Both the position numbers and the translations under genes were made by a program. This document shows, piece after piece, positions 1-7,056 of a stretch of DNA of 15,836 bases. The notes beneath the pieces were generated by a model. It made no database searches and had not been told where the DNA came from. It saw only the letters and a program-made list of their open reading frames with translations. This DNA comes from Pseudomonadota bacterium (GTDB lineage: Bacteria > Myxococcota > UBA9042 > PHBI01), in contig SXIE01000095.1 in the NCBI GenBank assembly GCA_005772945.1, forward strand, positions 1 to 15,836, given 5' to 3'. Each line of letters opens with the position of its first letter. The stretch's first letter is position 1.

Positions 1-82
1 CACGGTGACGCTGCAGGACAACAACGCGGCTCAGGGTCTGACCGCGACGCAGACGTTCACCTGGGAGGCCCGGAGCTCGTGA
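1..82 (+). CDS. C-terminal end of a TasA/camelysin-like secreted protein (partial)
   Basis: Only the last 26 codons are inside the window (codons from base 2, stop TGA at 80-82). The readable tail is TVTLQDNNAAQGLTATQTF followed by TWEARSS. This 'TVTLQDNNAAQG..ATQTFTWEA' ending is what I know from small secreted TasA/camelysin-like (SipW-dependent type) proteins of Actinobacteria, where it forms the last beta strands. The next gene's GTG start overlaps this stop in a GTGA arrangement, so the two are probably co-translated tandem paralogues. It supplies the kind of C-terminus that the next protein lacks. The family call rests on a short segment plus the better preserved neighbour. Confidence 0.55.
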   Translation, partial: TVTLQDNNAAQGLTATQTFTWEARSS

Positions 83-720
83 GTGCGTTGCGCCGAGTCC
101 CTCGGCGTGGCGTCGTCGTGATCGGCGTCGCCGTCGTCCTGGCGCTGACCGCAACGGCGGCATACGCCGTCTTCGCGGTCACGACCGGTAACGCGGGCAA
201 CAGCTACGGCGCCGGGACGGTCTCGCTGTCGGACAACGACAGCGGCACGGCGCTGCTGTCGCTCAGCAACGCGGGCACGGAAGCGACGGACGCCGGGTGC
301 ATCCGCGTCGCCAGCGCGGGGTCGCTCGACAGCGACGTCCGGCTCTACGGCTCCACGAGTGGCACGGCGCGCGACCATCTCACCCTGACCGTCACCCGCG
401 GCACGGACGCCTCGCCGTCGTTCGACTCCTGCGCCGGGTTCACCGCCGACGCGCGCGACTACTACGGCGACGGCAACGGCGTCATCTGGAAGGGCAAGCT
501 CAGCCGGTTCCCCACGAGCTACGCCGAGGGCAAGGCCGACATCTCGACCGCGGCGGCCGCGGGCTACGGCCAGGTCATCCAGGACGCGCCGGGGATCGTC
601 GGCTCGCTTTGGCCTGCGGATTGCGGGCGCGCGGGCGTAGCCCGAGGGCGGCTCGTTTCCGCGAGAGCCTCCCGGACGGCGCTGAGCAGGCGGTCGGGCG
701 CGACCGGCTTGACGACATAG
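79..720 (+). CDS. TasA/camelysin-like secreted protein, C-terminus replaced after about residue 172
   Basis: A GTG start overlaps the upstream stop (GTGA), with GGAGG at 64-68 and GGAG at 72-75 as possible ribosome sites. Residues 1-30 are a basic N-terminus, a hydrophobic segment (VVVIGVAVVLALTATAAYA) and a likely cleavage at AYA. The mature part has the TasA-like pattern: 'GNSYGAGTVSLSDNDSGTALLSLSNA', a C74/C118 pair, and an alternating Ser/Thr/Gly/Asp beta-rich sequence. Family members act as secreted fibre or matrix subunits. After GYGQVIQDAPG (about base 594) the sequence becomes Arg/Ala-rich and unlike the family, and it lies antisense to a real receiver gene. The expected TVTLQDN-type ending is missing. 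I infer that native coding ends near 594-597 and the remaining ~40 codons are fortuitous read-through. This is either a truncated gene or a chimeric junction. Confidence 0.6.
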   Translation: MSALRRVPRRGVVVIGVAVVLALTATAAYAVFAVTTGNAGNSYGAGTVSLSDNDSGTALLSLSNAGTEATDAGCIRVASAGSLDSDVRLYGSTSGTARDHLTLTVTRGTDASPSFDSCAGFTADARDYYGDGNGVIWKGKLSRFPTSYAEGKADISTAAAAGYGQVIQDAPGIVGSLWPADCGRAGVARGRLVSARASRTALSRRSGATGLTT

Positions 721-1067
721 TTGCGCGCCCCCTCGAGCATCGCGCGCACGACCTGCGGGATGTCGTCGTCGGCGGTCAGGATGATGACCGGCACGTAGCG
801 CTTAGAGGCGCGCAAGCGCGCGAGCACATCGAAGCCACCGACGTCCGGCATGTGGAGATCGAGCAGGACCAGCCGAGGTAGGTGCCGCTCGATGGCCAGC
901 AGCGCCTCGGTCCCGGAGGCGGCCTGCTCGACGCGGTACCCTTGGGACTCGAGCACGACGCCGACGAGGCGGCGAAGGGCCGGGTCGTCGTCGACGACCA
1001 GGACCACCGGACCAGCGCCCGACAGCTTCGGGTCTGGCGCGGGCGACGAGCTGCTTGGACTGGGCAC
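564..1067 (-). CDS. Single-domain CheY-like response regulator
   Basis: This is a stand-alone receiver domain protein. It shows the acidic cluster VVDDDP, phospho-acceptor Asp in LLDLHMPDVGG, Thr in ILTADDD and Lys in VVKPVAPDRL, so all catalytic positions look intact. A GTG at 1073 is possible, but AGGAAG lies directly against it. The second GTG (1065-1067) is about 5 bases from that AGGAAGG and is the better start. The N-terminus is a Ser/Pro-rich leader of about 20 residues. No output domain follows; after the receiver comes a Pro/Ala/Ser tail (from about base 650 down) that reads into the foreign-looking TasA side and stops at 564-566. The native stop may therefore be lost and the last ~10 residues artefactual. 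It faces away from the 1407-6843 signalling operon and could be an extra phospho-acceptor for that kinase (inference). Confidence 0.8.
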   Translation of the reverse strand: MPSPSSSSPAPDPKLSGAGPVVLVVDDDPALRRLVGVVLESQGYRVEQAASGTEALLAIERHLPRLVLLDLHMPDVGGFDVLARLRASKRYVPVIILTADDDIPQVVRAMLEGARNYVVKPVAPDRLLSAVREALAETSRPRATPARPQSAGQSEPTIPGASWMTWP

Positions 1068-1406
1068 GCGCACCTTCCTATTGAGGAGGAGCGGCCCTCG
1101 CTAGCACGGATACGACGGCTCGAGCAACCGGCTGTTCGCCCCGGGTGGTCCCGTCACGCCGGCACCCTTGGGGCCGTTGGACTATGCCTTGCACAACACG
1201 CCCCGGGCGACTCGCGGGCGATGCGTCGAGGTCCCCAGCACCGCGTTCGGCGCGCCGTTCGTGGTGGCGCCCGAGTCGGCGCGCCGGCGGCTCGGCAGCG
1301 ACCCCGGCGCGTCGACTCCTTGGAAAGACATTCGAATCAGACTGACCGATACTACGCCTGAAATGACGCCGTTGCGCGACGACGAGCCACGCATGCAGGA
1401 GCGAAG
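1068..1406. other. Divergent intergenic region between two receiver genes
   Basis: About 340 bases with no convincing gene. It must hold promoters for the leftward receiver gene and the rightward signalling operon. It contains a sigma-54-like element at 1177-1193 on the + strand (listed separately) and two copies of the 8-base self-complementary word GGCGCGCC at 1249-1256 and 1278-1285, 29 bases apart. An AT-richer patch (1320-1365) lies before the rightward gene, but I could not fit a convincing sigma-70 -35/-10 pair with normal spacing. Short reading frames here look like GC-driven shadows. Confidence 0.6.
1177..1193 (+). promoter_or_regulatory. Possible sigma-54 (-24/-12) promoter element
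   Basis: The sequence TTGGACTATGCCTTGCA has the invariant GG (1179-1180) and GC (1191-1192) exactly 10 bases apart, with a full TTGCA -12 box. The -24 box is weaker (TGGACT against consensus TGGCAC). It points toward the receiver-kinase-cyclase operon but would leave a leader of about 200 bases before the ATG at 1407. I cannot exclude a chance match. Confidence 0.3.
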
Positions 1407-1799
1407 ATGCCGCCGCAAGAGACCGTGCTCTTGGTCGATGACGAGGCTCACATCCGCCGCATCGCCGAGCTCAGCCTCGGGACCGTGGGCGGGATGCAGG
1501 TTCGGTGCGCCGCATCGGGTGCCGAGGCGCTCGGTGTCCTCGCGGCGCTCGTCCCGGACATCATCGTCCTCGACGTGATGATGCCCGCCATGGACGGCCC
1601 GACGTTGCTCGGTCGGATACGGGAGAACGCCGTAGTCGCCGAGGTTCCAGTTATCTTCATGACCGCGAAGGCAGAGCCCGCCGAGGTCGCCCGCTTGCGG
1701 TCGCTCGGGGCCATCGGGGTCATCACCAAGCCCTTCGAGCCGATGACGCTCGCAACCGAGATCCGACGGCTCGTCGTCGCCCACACGGACACCGCATGA
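1407..1799 (+). CDS. Single-domain CheY-like response regulator, first gene of phosphorelay operon
   Basis: This 130-residue protein is a bare receiver domain. Visible motifs are LLVDDEAHIRR (acidic pocket), IIVLDVMMPAMDGP (phospho-acceptor Asp), the FMTAKAEP switch region (Thr) and VITKPFEP (conserved Lys). The ATG at 1407 is preceded by AGGAG at 1397-1401 with 5-base spacing, so the start is well supported. The stop overlaps the ATG of the hybrid kinase (ATGA, 1796-1799), which implies translational coupling and a shared circuit. With no output domain it probably acts by protein contact or as a phosphate shuttle or sink for the kinase encoded next. The partner assignment comes from gene order only. 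Confidence 0.9.
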   Translation: MPPQETVLLVDDEAHIRRIAELSLGTVGGMQVRCAASGAEALGVLAALVPDIIVLDVMMPAMDGPTLLGRIRENAVVAEVPVIFMTAKAEPAEVARLRSLGAIGVITKPFEPMTLATEIRRLVVAHTDTA

Positions 1800-4700
1800 A
1801 GGTCGCCGACCTCCCCGCCAACGAGCGCGCGCGCCTTGCCGCACTCCATGACTCCGAGCTTCTCGACTCCCTGCCCGAGCAGGTCTACGACGACTTGACC
1901 AGGCTCGCGGCGCTTATCGCCGGCACGCCGATCGCCTTGGTCAGCCTGGTCGACGCCTCGCGGCAGTGGTTCAAAGCGAAGGTGGGCCTCGACGCGTCCG
2001 AGACCTCGCGCGACGTCGCGTTCTGTGCGCATGCGATCTTGGGTAGCACGCCGCTCGTCGTCCCGGATGCGCTCGCCGATGAACGCTTCTACGACAATCC
2101 CCTCGTCGTCGGTCCGACGCAGGTTCGCGCGTATCTCGGCGCTCCGCTCGTGACGACCGCGGGCCTCGCGCTCGGAACCCTTTGCGCGATCGATCATGTG
2201 CCTCGCACGTTCTCGCTCGAGCAGCGGGACGCCCTCCCGAGCCTCGCACGCCAGGTCATCGGGCAGATCGAGTTGCGGCGCCAGCACCGCGCTCTCGACG
2301 AAGCGCATGCCCGGTCCGCGGCGCTCGGCGAGCAGCTCGCGGACCTCCTCGACCACGGCAGCGACCTCGTGCAGAGCGTCGGTCCCGACGGACGCTTCCT
2401 GTATGCCAACCGCGTCTGGCGCGAGAAGCTCGGTTACAGCGCCGAGGAGGCGCTGGCGCTGACGTTCCGCGAGGTCGTGGCGCCGGAGTGTTCGGAGCAC
2501 TGCGAGGTGCTCTTCGGGCGACTGATGAGCGGCGAGCCAAGCGTTTCGGTCGTCACGACCTTCCTGTCCAAGGACGGCGCGCGCGTGCGCGTCGACGGAA
2601 CCGTGAGCGCGCGGCCCGACCGCACCACGCGCGGCATCTTCAAGGATGTGACCGAGCGGGACGCCGCACGCGCGGAGCTCGACGCGTTCTTCGAGCTGTC
2701 CCTCGACATGCTCTGCATCGCCGGGTTCGACGGCTACTTCAAGCGCCTCAATCCTGCTTGGACCCAGGTTCTCGGCTATTCGATGGAGGAGCTGCTCGCG
2801 GCGCCGTTCGTCTCCTTCGTTCACCCCGACGACGTCGACGCGACCCTCGCGGAGGCCGCTCGGCTGGCCGCAGACGCCCTCACCCACCGTTTCCAGAACC
2901 GCTACCGCTGTAAGGACGGCACGTACCGCTGGCTCCTCTGGACGGCCGCCCCCGATCGCGGCGCGACGCGCATCATCGCCGCCGCTCGCGACATCACCGA
3001 GATCGTCTCGCAGGCCGCCGAGATACGGGCGCAGGAGGCGCGCCATCGGGCCCTCTTGGCCGCCATTCCAGAGGAGAAGATTCGCCTCACGCGAAACGGC
3101 GACGTCCTCGACGTACGCACGCGCACCGGCGGCGTTCTCAGCGTCGACGGCACGCAGGACGCGCGGTCGCTCGAGGACCTCTTGCCGTCGGAACTCGTCG
3201 TGCCCATCCGCGCCGCGATGGAGCGCGCCACCAGTGGCGGGGATATCCAAATATTCAGTCTCGCCGTCGCTACCGCGCGACCGTGCCACGTCGAGGTCCG
3301 GGTCGTCGCGACGGAGAGCGACGTACTCGTGCTCATCTCGGACATCACCGAGCGCAAGCAGGCCGAACGCGCCAAGAGCGAGTTCGTCGCGACCGTGTCG
3401 CACGAGCTCCGGACGCCGCTGACTTCGATCCGCGGCTCCTTGCGGCTGATGCAGGGCGGCATCGGCGGAGCGCTCTCGGGGGTCAACGGCGAGATGGTCG
3501 CGATCGCCGTCTCGAATACGGAGCGGCTGCTGCAGCTCATCAACGATATCCTCGATCTCGAGAAGATGACCGCCGGCAAGCTCGAGCTCCGCCTGACCGA
3601 TCTCGACCCATCCAAGCTCGTGACGACCGCGGCGAGCTCATTGGAAGGGATGGCGTCGGAGGCGGGCGTGACGATCGTGACGGGTCCCCCCGCGTCGGAC
3701 GGCTTCCTTGGGGACGAAGGGCGCTTGGTCCAGGTGCTCTCCAACCTCGTGTCGAATGCCATCAAGTTTTCGGCCCGGGGTACCGAGGTTCGGCTGGAGA
3801 GCGAGGCGAGAGCCGCCGCCGTGCGCTTTTCGGTGATCGACCGCGGCCCCGGGATCGCCGCGCCCCAGCTCGCCAAGCTCTTCACGCGCTTCCAGCAGCT
3901 CGACGGAACCGACGCGCGGCCGCGGGGCGGGACCGGCCTGGGTTTGGCCATCTCGAAGTCGATCGTCGAACAACATGGCGGGCGCATCGGCGTCGAGAGC
4001 GAGCTCGGGACCGGCAGCACCTTCTGGTTCGAGATCCCGGCGCATCACGACACCGACGCCGCCGCGAATGACGGTCATTGCACCGTCCTCCTGGTCGAGG
4101 ACAACGCCGAGGTCTCGACCACGCTTCGCGCCGGACTATCGGGGCAGGGCTATCGCGTGCTGCGGGTAGCGACGCTGGCGCAGGCCATGCGGGTCCTCGA
4201 CGGCACGACGCCCGACATCGTGCTGCTCGAGCTCGGTCTACCCGATGGCGATGGGCTCACGCTGACGGAGCACATGCGCTCGGTTCCGCGCCTCAGCGCG
4301 GTGCCGGTCATCCTGGTGTCGGGCGCGGACGGCGAGCCGCGCGACTTTGGCTGTCCGATCGTCTTCGACTGGCTCCAGAAGCCCGTCGATCCCACCGACG
4401 TCGCGCAGGTCATTCGGCGCGCGCTGCGCGTGCCAGGTTCCCCGCGCGTCCTGGTGGCGGACGACGACCCCTCGACCCGCGCCCTGGTCAAGCTGGAGCT
4501 GAGCCGCTTCGGCATCGAGTGCGTCGAGGCCACCGACGGAATGGAGACGATCCGGTTGGCGCGGGACACCAGCCCTGATCTGATCGTCCTCGATATCGGC
4601 ATGCCCCGACTCGACGGCTTTGGCGTCGTCGAGGTCCTCCGCAAGGAGCGCGCCCGCATGACGCCACTCATCGTGTATTCGGGACGAGACACCACGCGCT

Positions 4701-4837
4701 CGGATCGTCAGTCGCTCTCGCTCGGCCTCACGCGACACCTGACCAAGGGGCGCGTGTCCGAGGGGGAATTCATCGAAACGGTCCTCGCCCTGCTGGACGG
4801 GCTCGTGGGCGCGACCGCCGCCCGTGGCGCCCGATGA
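1796..4837 (+). CDS. Hybrid sensor histidine kinase (GAF-PAS-PAS-PAS-HisKA-HATPase-REC-REC)
   Basis: A 1013-residue protein starting at the ATG that overlaps the preceding stop; the open frame extends upstream but only antisense-like sequence lies there. Order: GAF sensor (about 15-160, with 'SLVDASRQWFKAKVGL' and 'YLGAPLVTTAGLALGTLCAID'), PAS1 (about 182-290), PAS2 (about 297-410, ending in a PAC-like 'RCKDGTYRWLLW' stretch), a weaker PAS3 (about 417-520), HisKA with phospho-His H536 in SHELRTPLTS, and HATPase_c with N-box N650/N654 (NLVSNAIKFS), DRGPGIA and GGTGLGLAIS. Two receivers follow. REC1 (about 763-880) has VEDN and K862, but glutamate E812 replaces the phospho-acceptor Asp (LLELGLPDGDG). 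REC2 (about 885-1005) has D889-D891, D933 and K984. There is no transmembrane segment, so it is a cytoplasmic sensor; the ligand is unknown. It overlaps the cyclase gene by ATGA (4834-4837), so that protein's HPt domain is the likely phosphate acceptor from REC2 (inference). Confidence 0.93.
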   Translation: MKVADLPANERARLAALHDSELLDSLPEQVYDDLTRLAALIAGTPIALVSLVDASRQWFKAKVGLDASETSRDVAFCAHAILGSTPLVVPDALADERFYDNPLVVGPTQVRAYLGAPLVTTAGLALGTLCAIDHVPRTFSLEQRDALPSLARQVIGQIELRRQHRALDEAHARSAALGEQLADLLDHGSDLVQSVGPDGRFLYANRVWREKLGYSAEEALALTFREVVAPECSEHCEVLFGRLMSGEPSVSVVTTFLSKDGARVRVDGTVSARPDRTTRGIFKDVTERDAARAELDAFFELSLDMLCIAGFDGYFKRLNPAWTQVLGYSMEELLAAPFVSFVHPDDVDATLAEAARLAADALTHRFQNRYRCKDGTYRWLLWTAAPDRGATRIIAAARDITEIVSQAAEIRAQEARHRALLAAIPEEKIRLTRNGDVLDVRTRTGGVLSVDGTQDARSLEDLLPSELVVPIRAAMERATSGGDIQIFSLAVATARPCHVEVRVVATESDVLVLISDITERKQAERAKSEFVATVSHELRTPLTSIRGSLRLMQGGIGGALSGVNGEMVAIAVSNTERLLQLINDILDLEKMTAGKLELRLTDLDPSKLVTTAASSLEGMASEAGVTIVTGPPASDGFLGDEGRLVQVLSNLVSNAIKFSARGTEVRLESEARAAAVRFSVIDRGPGIAAPQLAKLFTRFQQLDGTDARPRGGTGLGLAISKSIVEQHGGRIGVESELGTGSTFWFEIPAHHDTDAAANDGHCTVLLVEDNAEVSTTLRAGLSGQGYRVLRVATLAQAMRVLDGTTPDIVLLELGLPDGDGLTLTEHMRSVPRLSAVPVILVSGADGEPRDFGCPIVFDWLQKPVDPTDVAQVIRRALRVPGSPRVLVADDDPSTRALVKLELSRFGIECVEATDGMETIRLARDTSPDLIVLDIGMPRLDGFGVVEVLRKERARMTPLIVYSGRDTTRSDRQSLSLGLTRHLTKGRVSEGEFIETVLALLDGLVGATAARGAR

Positions 4838-6843
4838 CCCCCAAGACCATCCTCGTCGTGGATGACGACCCTCAGTTCCGCGAGCTGGTCACCTCGATCG
4901 TCGCCGCTCAGGGGCATCGCGTATTGGAGGCCGGCAGCGCACCCGAGGCCGTCGCGATCGCCGCCGCCGCGCCGCTCGAGTTGACGATCGTCGACGTGTT
5001 CCTGCCCGGCGAGGAGCCCGGGGCCGCCATCGCGCGCATTCGCGACGCCGCGCCCGCGGTCCCGATGGTATGCGTCTCAGCGGCCTGGGGCGACTACGGA
5101 ATACTTGCGCGCGGCGGGGTCGACGACGGCGTGCGTCTCGTGCTCCACAAGCCGATCAACCCGGCGGTCTTCGGCGCCCAGATCGCCGACCTCCTGCGCA
5201 AGGGCGCGACCGGGCCGCACGCCCGCGTCGAGGCGACGCTCGAGTCGCAACTGGCGGCGCTGCGACGCGAGTACGGGGAGCAGCTTCCAGCGCTCATTAC
5301 GGAGCTGGCGGGCGTCGTCAGGTCCTTGCACGCCGGGAGCGAAGGCGCGAATGCCGTCGCACACGCCCGCAACCTCGCGCATCGCCTGCATGGCACGGCC
5401 GGCTCCTACGGCTATCCGGAGGTCGGTCGCGCCGCCGCTCGGGTCGAGGCGCTCCTCGACGCGATGCTCGAGGGGCGAGTCCCTGACGGCGGCGCGCTCG
5501 AGGCGGCCCTGGAGAGTCTGGCGCTCGCCAGCGGCGTCGAAGCCGCCGCCCAGGGGGTGCGCGGGGCCGCGGCGACCCGAATCGAGGGCCCGAAACTGAT
5601 GGTCGTCGACGACGACCCGGCGCTTTGCGTGTTCGTCGCGAGCGTCGCGGAGCGCTTCCTCGTGAGCACGCGCTCGGCGGCTTCCGGCGAGGAGGCGCTC
5701 GCGATCGCCGAAGCCTTTCGTCCCGACGCGGTCATCGTCGACGTGTGGCTCGCGGCCTCCGAGCGCGGCACCGATCTCGCGAGCGCATTGCGCCGCATTC
5801 CCGGTCTCGAGGCGGTGCCGATCGCGTTCGTGTCGCGAGACGACAGCGCGGCGACGAGGGTGGCCGCGGCGCGCGCAGGCGGCGCGCTCTACCTGTCGAA
5901 ACCGCTCGACAGCGCATCGCTCACGAGCGCCCTCGAGGTGCTACTCCGCGACCAGATCGCGCCTCCGGCGACCGTGCTCGTCGTCGAGAAGAGCGCCGAG
6001 TTCTGCGCCCGGCTCGAGGCCTGCATCGAAGCCGATGGCACCAAGGTCGTGACGCTCCACGATCCTCGCCTCATCTTCGGGTATCTCGGTGAGGTCGAGC
6101 CGGCCGCGCTCGTCCTCCAGGGGTTTCTACCCTGGGTGTCGGGTTTCGACGCTTGCCGCGCGCTCCGCGCTGCCCCGCGCTGGCAGGACCTGCCGGTGAT
6201 CCTGGTCACGCATCGCGACGACGCAGAGCTGCGCAAGGCGGCCTTCGATGCGGGCGCCGACGACTACATCCCGATGGACGCGATCGCCGACGAGCTCGCG
6301 CCGCGATTGAGTGCGCGCATTCGACGGGCGCACCGAGCGCGCGAGCGCTCCGATCGCGACGCCCTCACGGGACTCTTGCTACGTGGCGCTTTCATGGACG
6401 CCCTGAAGCGCCGCCTCCTCGAGGCCGCGCGCGACAAGGGGTTCGTCTCTGTGGCGGTGCTCGATGTCGACCACTTCAAGCAGCTCAACGATCGGCACGG
6501 GCATCCCACCGGCGACCGGGTTCTGGCCTCGGTCGCGCACGCGTTGCGCTCCGCCGTGCGGGCCTCGGACATCGTCGGGCGTTGGGGGGGCGACGAGCTC
6601 GTCTTGGCGTTGCCAGGAGACGCTCCGGCCGCCGCGTTTGCCGCAATCGAAAGGGCCCTGGCCGCCTTCGCAGCGTTGCGGATCGTCGGCGCAACGGGGA
6701 CGTTGCTCCAGGTGACCGTCTCCGGCGGCGTGGCGGTCTATCCCACGGAAGGGATCGACGCCGATGCGATCCTCGGCGCCGCCGATCGCCGCCTCTACGA
6801 AGCCAAGCGGCGCGGGCGAGCGCGGGTCGTGTTTCCCGAATGA
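4834..6843 (+). CDS. Diguanylate cyclase with REC-HPt-REC-pseudoREC-GGDEF architecture
   Basis: A 669-residue cytoplasmic protein predicted to make cyclic di-GMP from two GTP. REC1 (about 5-125) has D9-D11, D54 and K106. An HPt domain (about 135-230) carries phospho-His H183 in HRLHGTAGSYG, matching the HxLKG pattern with His at the Lys position. REC2 (about 255-370) has D259-D261, D303 and K356. REC3 (about 380-500) is degenerate: E385-K386 in the acidic pocket, Q429 at the phospho-site (LVLQGFLP) and M481 instead of Lys. The C-terminal GGDEF domain (about 505-668) has DALTGLLLR, the 'LDVDHFKQLNDRHGHPTGD' core, active-site variant GGDEL (585-589) and an inhibitory I-site R576-x-x-D579 five residues upstream. 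The ATGA overlap with the kinase supports a shared phosphorelay. The Phe-to-Leu change in GGDEF probably permits activity, but this is not shown here. Confidence 0.92.
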   Translation: MTPKTILVVDDDPQFRELVTSIVAAQGHRVLEAGSAPEAVAIAAAAPLELTIVDVFLPGEEPGAAIARIRDAAPAVPMVCVSAAWGDYGILARGGVDDGVRLVLHKPINPAVFGAQIADLLRKGATGPHARVEATLESQLAALRREYGEQLPALITELAGVVRSLHAGSEGANAVAHARNLAHRLHGTAGSYGYPEVGRAAARVEALLDAMLEGRVPDGGALEAALESLALASGVEAAAQGVRGAAATRIEGPKLMVVDDDPALCVFVASVAERFLVSTRSAASGEEALAIAEAFRPDAVIVDVWLAASERGTDLASALRRIPGLEAVPIAFVSRDDSAATRVAAARAGGALYLSKPLDSASLTSALEVLLRDQIAPPATVLVVEKSAEFCARLEACIEADGTKVVTLHDPRLIFGYLGEVEPAALVLQGFLPWVSGFDACRALRAAPRWQDLPVILVTHRDDAELRKAAFDAGADDYIPMDAIADELAPRLSARIRRAHRARERSDRDALTGLLLRGAFMDALKRRLLEAARDKGFVSVAVLDVDHFKQLNDRHGHPTGDRVLASVAHALRSAVRASDIVGRWGGDELVLALPGDAPAAAFAAIERALAAFAALRIVGATGTLLQVTVSGGVAVYPTEGIDADAILGAADRRLYEAKRRGRARVVFPE

Positions 6844-7056
6844 CGCGTGTTGCCCCGACCTGCAGGACCGGCTGTCTCGCACGCCGAGATCGTCCAATCT
6901 GAAACAGGTGTTTCGTCTCGGGACGTACCGTCCGCGACGAGGCGGTAAGCGGCGCAGCGACGATTTCGGCGCTATCTCTCATTCAGCGCCCGTGGCCCAG
7001 GCCTTGCTCAGCGGTTGGCGGCGGTCATCCCGACCGCATCAACCAGCGAGGCACGT
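6844..7056. other. Intergenic regulatory region upstream of the tandem-95 gene
   Basis: A 213-base gap without a credible gene. Besides the sigma-54-like promoter (6993-7008) it has two dyads: GGACG-TAC-CGTCC (6921-6933) and GGCGCT (6968-6973) facing AGCGCC (6985-6990) across 11 bases. The first sits roughly 85-100 bases before the expected transcription start, within the usual range for a sigma-54 activator site. No clear terminator with a T-run follows the cyclase stop. Confidence 0.5.
6993..7008 (+). promoter_or_regulatory. Sigma-54 (-24/-12) promoter for the tandem-95 gene
   Basis: TGGCCC-N5-TTGCT has the invariant GG (6994-6995) and GC (7006-7007) separated by exactly 10 bases; five of six -24 positions and four of five -12 positions agree with TGGCAC/TTGCA (T is also common at the last position). 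Transcription would begin about 12 bases after the GC, near 7019. That leaves about 38 bases of leader before the CTG at 7057 and places the TTG at 7015 outside the transcript. It lies in the intergenic gap in the right orientation. Confidence 0.6.

Noticed and set aside
297..881. 194-codon + strand frame across the junction
   Set aside because: Its Arg/His-rich composition is typical of a wrong frame, and it overlaps both the TasA-like gene and the receiver gene.
1320..1355. Possible sigma-70 promoter (TTGGAA ... GATACT)
   Set aside because: The spacer would be 22 bases and both boxes are poor, so it is not listed as a promoter.
1505..1795. Upstream extension of the hybrid kinase frame
   Set aside because: It overlaps the first receiver gene out of frame and is Arg/Gly-rich. 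The ATG at 1796, overlapping the receiver stop, begins the conserved GAF lead-in.
1448..3403. 651-codon minus-strand frame opposite the receiver and hybrid kinase genes
   Set aside because: The + strand encodes recognisable receiver, GAF and PAS domains in the same place; the antisense product has no recognisable motif.
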